Assembly: GCA_964590005.1 (NCBI GenBank)
Contig: CAZPVJ010000186.1
Location: 16,050 to 80,049, forward strand
DNA: 64,000 nucleotides
Source of the DNA: CALJFL01 sp964590005
GTDB taxonomy: Bacteria > Pseudomonadota > Gammaproteobacteria > Pseudomonadales > Halieaceae
Reading direction: 5' to 3'
The notes under the pieces are model-generated. The model worked only from the letters and a program-made list of their open reading frames with translations. It did not search any database and was not told the origin of the DNA. Position numbers and translations under genes: made by a program. Positions 43,828 through 53,279 of the stretch are shown here, one piece after another. Each line of letters begins with the position of its first letter. Positions within the stretch are counted from its first letter, which is position 1.

Positions 43828-46176
43828 TTACTCTTCTATCGGTGGTGGAGCCAACACTTCACGCTGGCCATTGGTGCCCATTTCGGAAACCACGCCCGCG
43901 GCTTCCATGGTCTCTATGAGCCGGGCTGCCCGGTTGTAGCCGATCCTGAGCTTGCGCTGCACGCTGGATATCGAAGCGCGCCGACTCTGGGTTACGTAAT
44001 GCACGGCCTCGTCATACAAGGCATCGCTCTCACTATCTTCGTCAGCTGAGCCGGTCTGAAGTTCCCCGGCAGTCACAGGGGTACTGCTGCCCTCGTCGAG
44101 TAGTCCGTCAATGTAAGCGGGTTGACCGCGGCGTTTCCAGTCAGCGACAACCCTGTGCACTTCCTCGTCTGAACAGAAGGCACCGTGAACCCGGTTGGGA
44201 ACCCCGGAGCCCGGAGGCAAGTAAAGCATGTCGCCGTGACCGAGTAGTTGCTCCGCCCCACCCTGGTCAAGGATAGTTCGCGAGTCGACCTTTGAGCTCA
44301 CCTGAAAAGCGATTCTTGTGGGCACATTGGCCTTGATCAGGCCCGTAATAACGTCGACCGAAGGTCGCTGAGTCGCCAGGATAAGATGAATACCGGCGGC
44401 ACGAGCCTTCTGGGCAATACGGGCGATCAATTCCTCGACCTTTTTGCCCACGATCATCATCATGTCGGCGAATTCATCGATCACAACCACGATCGCTGGC
44501 AGCGCCTCCAGGTCAGGCGGTGTCTGCTCCTCGTCGGTCTCGGCAAAAATTGGGTCTGGCGTCCACAGGGGGTCGGACAAAGGCGCGCCAGCTTTTATCG
44601 CTTCCTGTACCTTCTTGTTATAGCCCGAGAGGTTCCTCACACCAAGGGAGGCCATCAGTTTGTAGCGGCGCTCCATCTCGGCAACGCACCAGCGTAAGCC
44701 GTTGGCCGCGTCTTTCATGTCAGTTATCACCGGGGTTAGCAGGTGCGGAATGCCGTCGTATACGGATAATTCCAGCATCTTGGGGTCGACCAGAATAAGT
44801 CGCACATCCGCAGGGCTGGACTTGTAGAGCAGGCTGAGCAGCATGGCGTTAACACCAACGGATTTGCCCGAACCTGTGGTGCCCGCAACCAACAAGTGCG
44901 GCATCTTGGCGAGATCTGCAACGACCGGTTGACCAGAAATATCGTGCCCCAGCGCCAGGGTAAGTGGCGACTTGGATTGATCAAAGGCCTTGGAAGACAG
45001 GACTTCCCGGAAATTCACGACCTCCCTGTCTTCATTGGGGATTTCGATGCCGACAACGCTCTTGCCGGGAATCACCTCTACGACGCGCACTGAGATAACT
45101 GCCAGTGATCGCGCCAGGTCTTTGGCCAAATTGGAAATCCGGGAAACCTTGACTCCCGCAGCGGGTTGGATTTCAAACCGGGTGATGACGGGCCCCGGGT
45201 ATACCGCGGTCACTTCGGCCGACACGCCAAAGTCCGCTAGCTTTAGCTCCAGCAGCTTCGACATACCCTCCAGGGCATCTTTGGAAAATCCTCGTTCAGG
45301 ATCTTTCACTTCTTCATCGAGCAGTTCCAGGTGTGGCAATTCACCAGTCACTGGCGCCTCAAACAGCGGTTGTTGTTTTTCTTTCTCGATCCGGTCGCTC
45401 TTTTCGACCTTGGTTTTAAGAGGTTTTATCTTGGGTGGCTTGCGTTTCTTTTCTTTCTCGACGTGTTCGGTTATCACCACGGCGCGGGCTTCTACCTGTT
45501 TTTCGCGCTCTCGCTTGTCCTTGAATTCGTCAATCGTGCGCACTAGCCAGTCACGGGCGAAATTAAAGGCAGAAATACTCCAGCCCCCCAACATCTCCAT
45601 GACCTTCAACCAACTCAGGTCAGTAAAGATCGTCATGCCAAACAGGAACACGGCGAGCAAAATCAGGCGGCTACCCACGGCGCTGAAAGCCGTGGTGAAA
45701 GCGCTACCAATGGCCTGCCCCATGATGCCCCCGGCACCCTGGGGTAATCCGGAGTTCCCGATATCGTTCATGGCGGCAAGGGCGGTGCCGGCGATCATCA
45801 CCAGCACGAGGCCAAGGGCCCTAATCCCAAAGGTCAACCAATCAAAGGCGGGAGCCTCGTTGCGCTCGATCAGGATTACTATTGCCCGATAGGCCAACAG
45901 CAGGGGAAACAGGTAGGCGGCGAAACCCACCAGGGAGAAGAAAACGTCCGCCATCCAGGCGCCTGTCGGACCGCCCATATTGGCAACTTTGCCACCACTG
46001 CCGGTACCCGACCAGCCGGGGTCGCGGGCACTGTAGGTCATCAGTGCAAGCAGCATGTAAAGGCATACGGCGCTCACCCCGATAAATGCGCCCTCGCGCA
46101 ATCGCGGTCCGAGTAAATGCTCTGCTTTTGCCGTGCTTTGCCCCACGCTTTTTTTATCTTTGCTGGCGGTGGCCAT
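43828..46176 (-). CDS. ftsK: DNA translocase FtsK
   Basis: Links cell division with chromosome segregation. 782 residues. An N-terminal domain has four membrane helices (about 30-190), then a short Lys/Glu-rich linker (about 215-270), then the alpha/beta motor with Walker A VAGTTGSGKSVGVNAM and Walker B AIVVVIDEFADMMM, and the C-terminal gamma winged-helix (SSVQRKLRIGYNRAARLIETME) that reads KOPS sites and contacts XerD. The linker is much shorter than in E. coli (1329 residues) but like Pseudomonas. It heads the minus-strand run to cysG. Confidence 0.96.
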   Translation of the reverse strand: MATASKDKKSVGQSTAKAEHLLGPRLREGAFIGVSAVCLYMLLALMTYSARDPGWSGTGSGGKVANMGGPTGAWMADVFFSLVGFAAYLFPLLLAYRAIVILIERNEAPAFDWLTFGIRALGLVLVMIAGTALAAMNDIGNSGLPQGAGGIMGQAIGSAFTTAFSAVGSRLILLAVFLFGMTIFTDLSWLKVMEMLGGWSISAFNFARDWLVRTIDEFKDKREREKQVEARAVVITEHVEKEKKRKPPKIKPLKTKVEKSDRIEKEKQQPLFEAPVTGELPHLELLDEEVKDPERGFSKDALEGMSKLLELKLADFGVSAEVTAVYPGPVITRFEIQPAAGVKVSRISNLAKDLARSLAVISVRVVEVIPGKSVVGIEIPNEDREVVNFREVLSSKAFDQSKSPLTLALGHDISGQPVVADLAKMPHLLVAGTTGSGKSVGVNAMLLSLLYKSSPADVRLILVDPKMLELSVYDGIPHLLTPVITDMKDAANGLRWCVAEMERRYKLMASLGVRNLSGYNKKVQEAIKAGAPLSDPLWTPDPIFAETDEEQTPPDLEALPAIVVVIDEFADMMMIVGKKVEELIARIAQKARAAGIHLILATQRPSVDVITGLIKANVPTRIAFQVSSKVDSRTILDQGGAEQLLGHGDMLYLPPGSGVPNRVHGAFCSDEEVHRVVADWKRRGQPAYIDGLLDEGSSTPVTAGELQTGSADEDSESDALYDEAVHYVTQSRRASISSVQRKLRIGYNRAARLIETMEAAGVVSEMGTNGQREVLAPPPIEE

Positions 46177-46489
46177 AAAATTCTATCCAAACGCCCCTAA
46201 CGTTTCGAAGACAGAGACCATTCTGCCTTGTTTCTTTATAATATACAAAGGGTTACGGAAACTTTTTAGAATCACCCTAGTCTTTGCCCGACCGGCCCCT
46301 TTAAATTACTATAACACGCCTCCATGTAGGACTGAGCAGCAGCGGGTGCAACCGGGTCTTGTGGCGTTCGCGCGCCGGGAAGACGCCTCCACCGGCCACT
46401 TTAAACAGGTTATTACGCAGGCTCGACAACCACGACTTGATACCCTGGAGCACCGCGGCTCCAACACTTTTGATACAGGCTAACTGATA
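46177..46489. other. Divergent intergenic region ftsK / trxB
   Basis: 313 bp with no gene. A TATAAT hexamer on the plus strand (46237-46242) overlaps TATATT/TATTAT hexamers on the minus strand within an AT-rich patch, but no good -35 element could be assigned in either direction. lrp, which lies between ftsK and trxB in E. coli, is absent. No tRNA or hairpin with a T-run is seen. Confidence 0.5.
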
Positions 46490-47443
46490 ATGACAGACGT
46501 ACAGCACCACCCCTTGATCATACTGGGCTCTGGCCCGGCCGGTTACACAGCAGCAGTCTATGCAGCTCGGGCGAATCTCAACCCAGTGGTGATCACCGGC
46601 ATGCAGCAAGGCGGGCAATTAACTACAACGACCGAGGTTGAAAACTGGCCTGGCGGGCCCGCTGATCTGCAGGGACCGGCCTTGATGCAACAGATGCAGG
46701 AGCACGCTGAACGCTTCGAAACGCAGGTTATATTCGATCATATTGAACAGGTTGATCTCTCGGCACGCCCCATACAGCTCAAGGGAACCCACAGTTATAG
46801 CTGCGACAGCCTGATCATTGCGACCGGTGCCTCGGCTCAATATCTTGGCCTGCCCAGTGAAGAGGCCTTTATGGGTAAAGGCGTCAGCGCCTGCGCTACC
46901 TGCGATGGGTTTTTCTATCGTAACCAGAAAGTTGCCGTGATCGGCGGGGGCAATACGGCGGTAGAAGAAGCCTTGTACCTGGCCAATATTGCCTCTGAGG
47001 TGGTCCTGGTACATCGCCGTGATGCACTGCGAGCGGAAAAAGTATTGCAGGACCGGCTGTTCGCCCGCGAAAAAGAAGGCAAGGTCAAGATCCTCTGGGA
47101 CCATACCCTGGATGAGGTCCTTGGCGATGATACCGGCGTCACCGGGATACGAATCCAATCAGTAAAGGACGATAGCGCCACAGAGCTCGATCTGGCAGGT
47201 GTATTCATCGCCATCGGTCATAAGCCCAATACCGACATCTTTGAAGGTCAATTGGACATGAAGGACGGCTACATCACGATCACCAGCGGCACCGAGGGCA
47301 ACGCCACCGCCACCAGTGCGCCCGGCGTGTTTGCCGCGGGCGACGTGGGAGACCATATTTACCGGCAAGCGGTAACCTCCGCCGGGTTTGGCTGTATGGC
47401 AGCACTGGACGCAGAGAAATACCTGGATAACCTCGCCAGTTGA
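46490..47443 (+). CDS. trxB: Thioredoxin-disulfide reductase
   Basis: A FAD-dependent homodimer of 317 residues that reduces thioredoxin with NADPH. The FAD motif is ILGSGPAGYTAAVYAARA, the redox pair is C135-A-T-C138 in SACATCDGFFYR, the NADPH motif is AVIGGGNTAVEEALYLA, and the terminal FAD motif is GVFAAGDVGDHIYRQAVTSAGFGC. It starts ATG 46490 and leads the trxB-aat-bpt-infA run seen in Pseudomonas. Confidence 0.97.
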   Translation: MTDVQHHPLIILGSGPAGYTAAVYAARANLNPVVITGMQQGGQLTTTTEVENWPGGPADLQGPALMQQMQEHAERFETQVIFDHIEQVDLSARPIQLKGTHSYSCDSLIIATGASAQYLGLPSEEAFMGKGVSACATCDGFFYRNQKVAVIGGGNTAVEEALYLANIASEVVLVHRRDALRAEKVLQDRLFAREKEGKVKILWDHTLDEVLGDDTGVTGIRIQSVKDDSATELDLAGVFIAIGHKPNTDIFEGQLDMKDGYITITSGTEGNATATSAPGVFAAGDVGDHIYRQAVTSAGFGCMAALDAEKYLDNLAS

Positions 47444-47478
47444 GCTTCAGGGCCGGAGCCCACTGCCGCTGACCGCCA

Positions 47479-48192
47479 ATGCCACTGATAAACCGAGTCC
47501 AGGGACACAGCGCTTTCCCGCCTACCAGTGAGGCACTGGACTACCCTAACGGCCTGTTGGCGGTTGGTGGTGAGCTGTCACAGGAGCGTCTGCTTGAGGC
47601 TTACCGCCTGGGTATCTTCCCCTGGTTCGAGGAGCCGCAGCCCGTTATGTGGTGGACGCCGGATCCTCGCTCTGTCTTGTTTCCTGACGAACTGCATATC
47701 TCTCGCTCGCTGCGCAAAACGCTGCGCCAGGACCGCTATCAACTGTCGGCCAATCGTTACTTCGATCAGGTCATGGGTTGCTGTGCGGCCCCCAGGGCTG
47801 GTGAGCCCGGCACCTGGATTGGCAACCAGATGCGAGTGGCTTACCGTGGCCTGCACCAACGGGGCCTGGCGCATTCGATAGAGGTAATCAATAGCCGAGG
47901 TGACCTGGTAGGCGGACTCTATGGCGTGGCAATAGGCCGCGCATTTTTCGGCGAATCGATGTTCAGCCTTGAACCCAACACGTCCAAGATTGCCCTCGTA
48001 GCGCTGGTTGATGTACTCCGACGCGGGGGCTTCAGACTGATCGACTGCCAGGTTGAGAGCGAACATCTGAACAAACTCGGGGCACGCTGCATTAGCAGGC
48101 TGGACTTCGAGCGGTGCCTTGAGCAAACTAAAGACGTTGAATCTGACCCGGGTATCTGGCAACTCCCGGGCACATGTGGAGCGTTGGCGTGA
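47479..48192 (+). CDS. aat: Leucyl/phenylalanyl-tRNA-protein transferase
   Basis: Adds Leu or Phe to proteins with N-terminal Arg or Lys, making N-degrons for ClpS-ClpAP. 237 residues (E. coli 234). Segments FPPTSEALDYPNGLLAVGG, YRLGIFPWFEE, VMWWTPDPRSVLFPDELH and GRAFFGESMFS are typical. It lies 35 bp after trxB; its stop overlaps the GTG start of bpt. clpS and clpA, which read and destroy its products, are 1 kb downstream on the other strand. Confidence 0.96.
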   Translation: MPLINRVQGHSAFPPTSEALDYPNGLLAVGGELSQERLLEAYRLGIFPWFEEPQPVMWWTPDPRSVLFPDELHISRSLRKTLRQDRYQLSANRYFDQVMGCCAAPRAGEPGTWIGNQMRVAYRGLHQRGLAHSIEVINSRGDLVGGLYGVAIGRAFFGESMFSLEPNTSKIALVALVDVLRRGGFRLIDCQVESEHLNKLGARCISRLDFERCLEQTKDVESDPGIWQLPGTCGALA

Positions 48193-48917
48193 CCTCATCA
48201 CTGCGGGACCTGAAGGTATATACCACCTACCCTCACAGTTGCAGCTACCTGGCGGATCAGGAGGCAACTACGCTGTTTATCGATCCACGCCAGGAGGTTG
48301 ACCAGACCCTTTACAGCAATCTTTCTCTGCTGGGCTTTCGTCGCAGCGGCAGCCATATCTATCGACCGCATTGCAGTCAGTGCAACGCCTGTGTGCCAGC
48401 GCGTATCCCCGTACGGGAATTCGAGCCCAACCGTTCCCAGCGACGCACCAGCCAGCGCAACAAAGCGTTAAGTATAGAGCGCACAGCCGATATTAGAGAC
48501 GAGGCCTGCTACGACTTATACCGTCGCTATATCGAGCAGCGGCATGCAGATGGTGACATGTACCCCCCCGACCGTGAGCAATACGAGTCGTTCCTCAATA
48601 ATGCCTGGGATTGCACCCGCTATTACCGATTCTACGACCAGAACAGGTTGCTCGGTGTAGCCGTTGTAGACGTGATGCTCGACGGTTTATCGGCGATATA
48701 CACGTTTTTTGAGCCAGATGAAGAGCGTCGCAGCCTGGGCACCTATGCCATTCTCTGGCAAATAGAGCAGGCTCGGGAGATGGGGCTGGAATATCTCTAT
48801 CTGGGCTACTGGATAAAGAACTGCCAGAAGATGGCTTACAAGTCTGAATATCAGCCCCTGGAGCTGTTCCTCAACAGCCGCTGGGCCACCCAGCCCGGAC
48901 CGGACTCTCCCGCCTGA
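48189..48917 (+). CDS. bpt: Aspartate/glutamate leucyltransferase Bpt (arginyltransferase family)
   Basis: Transfers Leu to N-terminal Asp or Glu, feeding the same N-degron pathway as Aat. 242 residues from GTG 48189, which overlaps the aat stop (GTGA) and has GGAG seven bases upstream; an ATG at 48174 is open but lacks this. Conserved features are YTTYPHSCSYL, SHIYRPHCSQCNACVPARIPV with its CxxC, YIEQRHADGDMYPP, and EYLYLGYWIKNCQKMAYKSEY. Pseudomonas and Vibrio have the same aat-bpt pair; E. coli lacks bpt. Confidence 0.95.
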   Translation: MTSSLRDLKVYTTYPHSCSYLADQEATTLFIDPRQEVDQTLYSNLSLLGFRRSGSHIYRPHCSQCNACVPARIPVREFEPNRSQRRTSQRNKALSIERTADIRDEACYDLYRRYIEQRHADGDMYPPDREQYESFLNNAWDCTRYYRFYDQNRLLGVAVVDVMLDGLSAIYTFFEPDEERRSLGTYAILWQIEQAREMGLEYLYLGYWIKNCQKMAYKSEYQPLELFLNSRWATQPGPDSPA

Positions 48918-49000
48918 ATTTTTAACGCTTTTTCGGCTGGCAAGGCGCGCCAGTTTGAGGCAGAATGCGCCCCTGTTTTCAGACAAGGGCTTGCCGCCGC

Positions 49001-49219
49001 ATGGCAAAAGAAGATCAAATTGAAATGGAAGGTGAGGTTATCGATACCTTGCCCAATACGACTTTTCGGGTTCAGCTCGAGAACGGTCACGTCGTGACGG
49101 CGCACATCTCAGGGAAGATGCGCAAGAACTACATCCGTATTCTTACCGGCGACAAGGTCAGGGTCGAGTTGACGCCCTACGATCTTAGCAAGGGTCGCAT
49201 TACCTACCGCGAAAGGTAA
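49001..49219 (+). CDS. infA: Translation initiation factor IF-1
   Basis: An OB-fold protein of 72 residues that binds the ribosomal A site during initiation. The start was set at ATG 49001, giving the invariant MAKEDQIEMEGEV beginning; the frame open from 48965 is not used. It ends KGRITYRER, as in E. coli. It lies 83 bp downstream of bpt, convergent with clpA with a gap of four bases. The tRNA-Ser gene that follows infA in E. coli is not present here. Confidence 0.97.
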   Translation: MAKEDQIEMEGEVIDTLPNTTFRVQLENGHVVTAHISGKMRKNYIRILTGDKVRVELTPYDLSKGRITYRER

Positions 49220-49223
49220 ATCC

Positions 49224-51506
49224 CTAGCTCTCTGCCAGCACTTCTTCTTCCTCTTCAACCAGCACTTCCAGCTCGTCTTTGGCCTTATTCAGGCGAACCA
49301 GCGCGTTGCCACCCGAGCCGGCAAGAGGTCCAAACAACACCATTTCTGCCAGGGGCTTCTTAATATGCTCCTGGATGATGCGCTCCATGGGCCTGGCGCC
49401 CATATGCATATCGTAGCCTTTCTCGACCAGCCAGAGACGGGCATCCTCATCAACATCGATGGTGACCCGTTTCTCGTCCAGCTGCCCCTGTAGCTCGGTC
49501 AGGAACTTGTCCACCACGGTCAGAATGACGTCCTCGCCAAGCGGCTCGAACTGGACCACGCTGTCCAGGCGGTTACGAAACTCCGGCGTGAACATGCGAT
49601 TAATCGCTTCCATACCGTCGGTGCTGTGATCCTGGGTGGTAAATCCGATAGTGCGACGGCTGATACTTTCTGCCCCGGCATTGGTGGTCATCACCAGGAT
49701 AACGTTACGGAAATCGGCCTTACGCCCATTATTGTCCGTGAGCGTGCCGTGATCCATTACCTGCAGCAGCAGGTTAAAGACCTCGGGATGCGCCTTTTCG
49801 ATTTCGTCGAGCAGTACCACTGCATGGGGCTGCTTGGTCACGGCATCGGTGAGTAAGCCACCCTGGTCAAAGCCGACATAACCCGGAGGCGCGCCAATGA
49901 GGCGTGACACCGTATGCCGTTCCATGTATTCCGACATGTCAAAGCGAATCAGCTCGACCCCGAGTATTTTGGCCAGCTGCCGGGTAACCTCGGTCTTACC
50001 GACACCTGTGGGACCCGCCAGCAGGAAGGATCCGATCGGCTTTTCACCGGCCCGTAGCCCCGCCCTGGCGAGCTTTATCGACGTTGCCAGGCTGCTGATT
50101 GCCTTGTCCTGCCCGAACACCACCATCTGCAGATTGCTCTCGAGCTTCTGCAACACTTCCTTATCATCGGTGCTAACGGTTTTAGGCGGAATGCGTGCAA
50201 TCTTGGATACGACGGCTTCGATGTCACCAACGCCCACGACCTTTTTGCGCTTTGAGGGTGGTTGCAGCTGCTGATAGGCCCCCGCCTCGTCTATAACATC
50301 GATGGCCTTGTCTGGCAGAAATCGATCGGTGATATAACGCTGGGACAGATCTGTTGCCACGCGCAGCGCCCTGTCCGTGTAACGCAGGCCGTGATGTTCC
50401 TCGAAGCGGGACTTGAGACCCTTGAGAATCTTGTAGGCATCGTCGGCGCTGGGCTCCAGGACATCGATTTTCTGGAAACGACGACTTAGCGCCTTGTCCT
50501 TGTCGAAAATACCGCGGTACTCCTGGAAAGTGGTTGAACCGATACAACGCAACTTACCGGACGTCAGTAGAGGCTTCAGCAAATTGCTGGCGTCCATGAC
50601 GCCACCAGAAGCGGCACCTGCGCCAATGATGGTGTGAATCTCGTCAATAAATAGAATAGCGCCCTCTCGCTTCTTCAGCTCTGCCAGCAAGCCCTTGAAG
50701 CGCTTTTCAAAGTCGCCGCGGTACTTGGTGCCGGCCAGGAGCGACCCCAGGTCAAGCGAGTACACCACCGAGTCCTTGAGGAGTTCGGGCACCTCCCCAT
50801 CTACAATCATTTTTGCCAGGCCCTCAGCAATAGCTGTCTTGCCTACGCCGGATTCTCCCACTAATAGCGGGTTGTTCTTCCGCCGGCGCGCCAAAATCTG
50901 GGCAACGCGCTCCACCTCGGGAATACGACCAATCAGCGGGTCGATACGACCAGCCTCGGCCTCTTCGTTGAGGTTAGTAGAAAAGTTATCCAGCGGGTTT
51001 GTCTCACCTTCTTCTATGGGCTGCTCTTCAGTACCAGCACCCGATGGGTCAGGCGCTTCGCCATCGTTGGACACCTTGGAAATACCGTGCGTGATGTAAT
51101 TGACCACGTCCAGTCGAGCAATGGCCTGGGTCTTGAGGAAGTAGACTGCCTGGCTCTCCTGCTCGGAGAAGATAGCCACCAGGACATTGGCACCGGTAAC
51201 CTCGCTCTTGCCGGAAGACTGGACATGAAACACCGCGCGCTGCAGTACGCGTTGAAAGCCCAGCGTGGGCTGGGTTTCTCGCTCTTCCTCTTCCTCCGGG
51301 ATCAGGGGTGTGGTGGCATCGACAAACTCAACCAGGTCGCCCCTGAGCGCGCCGATATCGGCGCCACAGGCCTTAAGAACGCGGATAGCGTCATTGTTGT
51401 CCAGCAGGGCAAGCAACAAGTGCTCTACGGTCATAAACTCATGTCGTTTCGCCCGTGCACCCCGGAACGCTTCATTCAGCGTCTGTTCCAGGTCTTTGCT
51501 TAGCAT
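49224..51506 (-). CDS. clpA: ATP-dependent Clp protease ATP-binding subunit ClpA
   Basis: A AAA+ unfoldase of 760 residues that feeds substrates to ClpP. The N-domain (1-150) binds ClpS. The first ATPase has Walker A GESGVGKTAIAEGLA, the second GPTGVGKTEVTRQLA. The ClpP-docking loop is the IGFTTQD segment (IGL in E. coli). The C-terminus is a Glu-rich tail. It is 19 bp downstream of clpS on the same strand. Confidence 0.96.
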   Translation of the reverse strand: MLSKDLEQTLNEAFRGARAKRHEFMTVEHLLLALLDNNDAIRVLKACGADIGALRGDLVEFVDATTPLIPEEEEERETQPTLGFQRVLQRAVFHVQSSGKSEVTGANVLVAIFSEQESQAVYFLKTQAIARLDVVNYITHGISKVSNDGEAPDPSGAGTEEQPIEEGETNPLDNFSTNLNEEAEAGRIDPLIGRIPEVERVAQILARRRKNNPLLVGESGVGKTAIAEGLAKMIVDGEVPELLKDSVVYSLDLGSLLAGTKYRGDFEKRFKGLLAELKKREGAILFIDEIHTIIGAGAASGGVMDASNLLKPLLTSGKLRCIGSTTFQEYRGIFDKDKALSRRFQKIDVLEPSADDAYKILKGLKSRFEEHHGLRYTDRALRVATDLSQRYITDRFLPDKAIDVIDEAGAYQQLQPPSKRKKVVGVGDIEAVVSKIARIPPKTVSTDDKEVLQKLESNLQMVVFGQDKAISSLATSIKLARAGLRAGEKPIGSFLLAGPTGVGKTEVTRQLAKILGVELIRFDMSEYMERHTVSRLIGAPPGYVGFDQGGLLTDAVTKQPHAVVLLDEIEKAHPEVFNLLLQVMDHGTLTDNNGRKADFRNVILVMTTNAGAESISRRTIGFTTQDHSTDGMEAINRMFTPEFRNRLDSVVQFEPLGEDVILTVVDKFLTELQGQLDEKRVTIDVDEDARLWLVEKGYDMHMGARPMERIIQEHIKKPLAEMVLFGPLAGSGGNALVRLNKAKDELEVLVEEEEEVLAES

Positions 51507-51525
51507 ACCTACCGCTCCCCGGGCC

Positions 51526-51852
51526 TTAGCCCTCAGATGCCTCTATTTCACACAGTAACGGGTGTTGGCTTTCCCTGGCGTATTGGTTTACCTGGGCCGC
51601 CTTTGTTTCAGCAATGTCTCGAGTGTAAATCCCGCACACCCCTTTCCCCTGGGTATGTACCGTTAGCATGACATGGGTAGCCTGCTCACGATTCATCCGG
51701 AAAAAGACTTCCAGTACTTCAACGACGAATTCCATCGGGGTGTAATCGTCGTTTATCAATATGACTTTGAACAACGGCGGACGCTTTAGTTCAGGCTTGG
51801 ATTCCTGAAGCGCCAGCCCGCCATCGGCGTCGTCGGACTCGTCCTTCGACAT
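51526..51852 (-). CDS. clpS: ATP-dependent Clp protease adaptor ClpS
   Basis: The N-recognin that delivers proteins with N-terminal Leu, Phe, Trp or Tyr to ClpAP. The core shows PPLFKVILINDDYTPMEFVVEVL (the DDYTPM binding loop), HVMLTVHTQGKGVCGIYTRDIAETKAAQV and EIEASEG. The start is uncertain: ATG 51852 gives 108 residues, near the family length, while ATG 51873 and TTG 51909 extend the disordered N-tail. It forms an operon with clpA. A consensus TATAAT lies at 51931-51936 on this strand. Confidence 0.93.
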   Translation of the reverse strand: MSKDESDDADGGLALQESKPELKRPPLFKVILINDDYTPMEFVVEVLEVFFRMNREQATHVMLTVHTQGKGVCGIYTRDIAETKAAQVNQYARESQHPLLCEIEASEG

Positions 51853-51930
51853 CCGCCACGCCGGTGTCCGCATGGATTCACTCACAAAACTGCTCACTAC
51901 TGATGCCAATCAGTGTCTAGACATGGGTCC

Positions 51931-51936
51931 ATTATA
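51931..51936 (-). promoter_or_regulatory. Consensus -10 box for clpS-clpA
   Basis: TATAAT on the minus strand, which would start transcription near 51924, about 70 bases before clpS ATG 51852. No good -35 hexamer is seen at 16-18 bp. Confidence 0.45.
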
Positions 51937-51962
51937 GGGGAATTCAACTGCCGAACCAGACT

Positions 51963-51983
51963 CGCGCAGCGCGGTGTTTTTTT
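51963..51983 (+). terminator. Orphan terminator-like hairpin
   Basis: CGCG-CAG-CGCG followed by GTG and seven T on the plus strand. The stem is short (4 bp) but all GC. No plus-strand gene ends nearby (infA ends 2.7 kb upstream), so it could end a short unannotated RNA or be left from a lost gene. Confidence 0.35.
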
Positions 51984-52153
51984 GCTATGGTACACAGATG
52001 CCGCGCAGAGGTGGCCCAAGGCGTAGCAGCCTGCCCTTCTCACCCTACATATTCTCGATTGTTTTCTGGCCCAATACCGAATAGCGTTCTCGCTTGGCAC
52101 CATCCATCAGTCACTTGATGTCGTCGGGTACCGTACAGTGCTGAATCTAGCCG

Positions 52154-52159
52154 TATAAT
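52154..52159 (+). promoter_or_regulatory. Consensus -10 box for rluE-nudJ
   Basis: TATAAT, 32 bases before the rluE ATG. No good -35 hexamer is visible at 16-18 bp upstream. Confidence 0.45.
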
Positions 52160-52191
52160 CCTATTTCGATCAGGGCAGCTTTTACGTACAG

Positions 52192-52788
52192 ATGGCAAAA
52201 ATTATTCTTTTCAACAAGCCCTACCAGGTGCTGAGCCAGTTCACCGATAGCGAGGGGCGCCAAACCCTGGCAGATTTCCTGAGCGCGCCGGGTTTCCGGG
52301 CTGCCGGCAGGCTCGATTACGACTCCGAGGGTCTGTTGCTACTCACGGAAGATGGCGTACTGCAGCAACGTATCGCCAATCCAGCAAACAAACTATGGAA
52401 AACTTACCTGGTCCAGGTCGAAGGGGAAATCTCAGATCAGGCAATCTCTGGGCTTGTTGGCGGGCTGTCACTAAAGGATGGTGAGACCCTGCCCGCGAAG
52501 GCAAGGCGTATTGATCCTCCTGCGCTGTGGCAAAGAGAACCACCCGTAAGAACCCGTAAGCAGATACCTGATAGCTGGCTGGAACTCGCCATCAGGGAGG
52601 GCCGCAATCGGCAAGTCCGACGCATGACTGCGGCCGTCGGCTTTCCAACGCTGCGCCTGGTAAGGTCGAAAATTGGCGAGTGGGCACTGGATAACCTGGC
52701 CCCCGGCCAATACTCACAGCAGGAGGTGAATATGCCAGTATCTCAGATCAAACAGCGCAACAAGTCAGCAAGGAGAAGGCGTCGATGA
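52192..52788 (+). CDS. rluE: 23S rRNA pseudouridine synthase RluE
   Basis: Makes pseudouridine 2457 in 23S rRNA. A RsuA-family catalytic domain of 198 residues without an S4 domain, as in RluE. The catalytic Asp42 is in AAGRLDYDSEGLLLLTEDG. The other family motifs are KTYLVQVEGEIS and REGRNRQVRRMTAAVGFPTLRLVRSKIG. A basic tail (KQRNKSARRRRR) ends the protein. It overlaps nudJ by ATGA, the same rluE-nudJ pair as in E. coli (ymfC-ymfB). Confidence 0.93.
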   Translation: MAKIILFNKPYQVLSQFTDSEGRQTLADFLSAPGFRAAGRLDYDSEGLLLLTEDGVLQQRIANPANKLWKTYLVQVEGEISDQAISGLVGGLSLKDGETLPAKARRIDPPALWQREPPVRTRKQIPDSWLELAIREGRNRQVRRMTAAVGFPTLRLVRSKIGEWALDNLAPGQYSQQEVNMPVSQIKQRNKSARRRRR

Positions 52789-53252
52789 GCACCTGGAAAC
52801 CCAACGCCACAGTAGCGACTGTGATTGAGCGAGAGGGTCGTTACCTGCTGGTGGAAGAGAGAGACAAGACGAGCGGCAAGATGGTATTTAACCAGCCTGC
52901 GGGCCACCTGGAAGAAGGCGAATCATTAACTGCAGCGGCCTATCGGGAGACCTTTGAGGAAACCGGGTGGGAAATCGGACTGACCGGCATTATCGGCGTT
53001 GCGCTATACCAGGCACCCACCAACGGAATCACCTATCTTCGAACCACATTTGTTGGGACCGGCGTGCGCCATCACGAAGCGGCTGTATTGGACCCGGACA
53101 TTCACGCAGTCCACTGGCTGACATTTGATGAAGTCCTTGCCAATGCCGACAAGATGCGCAGTTCGCTGGTTCTATCATCGATTGAGAAGCACCGAGCTGG
53201 CGTGTGTTACCCAATCGATATGGTTAGCTACCATGCAGCTGACTCGGGATGA
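52785..53252 (+). CDS. nudJ: Nudix phosphatase NudJ
   Basis: A Nudix hydrolase of 155 residues, probably removing phosphate from nucleoside tri- or diphosphates and HMP-PP as in E. coli. The Nudix box GHLEEGESLTAAAYRETFEETGWE is intact. It begins WKPNATVATVIEREGRYLLVEE, the NudJ-type start. It is coupled to rluE by ATGA overlap. mnmA and hflD, which follow nudJ in E. coli, are absent here. Confidence 0.9.
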   Translation: MSTWKPNATVATVIEREGRYLLVEERDKTSGKMVFNQPAGHLEEGESLTAAAYRETFEETGWEIGLTGIIGVALYQAPTNGITYLRTTFVGTGVRHHEAAVLDPDIHAVHWLTFDEVLANADKMRSSLVLSSIEKHRAGVCYPIDMVSYHAADSG

Positions 53253-53279
53253 GAAACAGGGCTGCACCAATAGCGATGG

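Larger units (their letters stand above)
51853..52191. other. Divergent intergenic region clpS / rluE
   Basis: 339 bp without a protein gene. It holds the clpS -10 box, a stray plus-strand terminator-like hairpin, and the rluE -10 box. In Pseudomonas cspD and icd lie in this interval; neither is present, and no cold-shock domain fragment was recognised. Confidence 0.5.

Noticed and set aside
44990..45892. A 300-codon open frame opposite ftsK
   Set aside because: Antisense to an intact ftsK; Ser/Arg-rich composition typical of a shadow frame.
49220..49223. tRNA-Ser between infA and clpA, as in E. coli
   Set aside because: Only four bases separate the two genes.
52544..52563. Short tandem repeat (ACCCGTAAG twice) inside rluE
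   Set aside because: Two 9-10 bp copies inside coding sequence, in frame with the RTRK region; no sign of a functional repeat.
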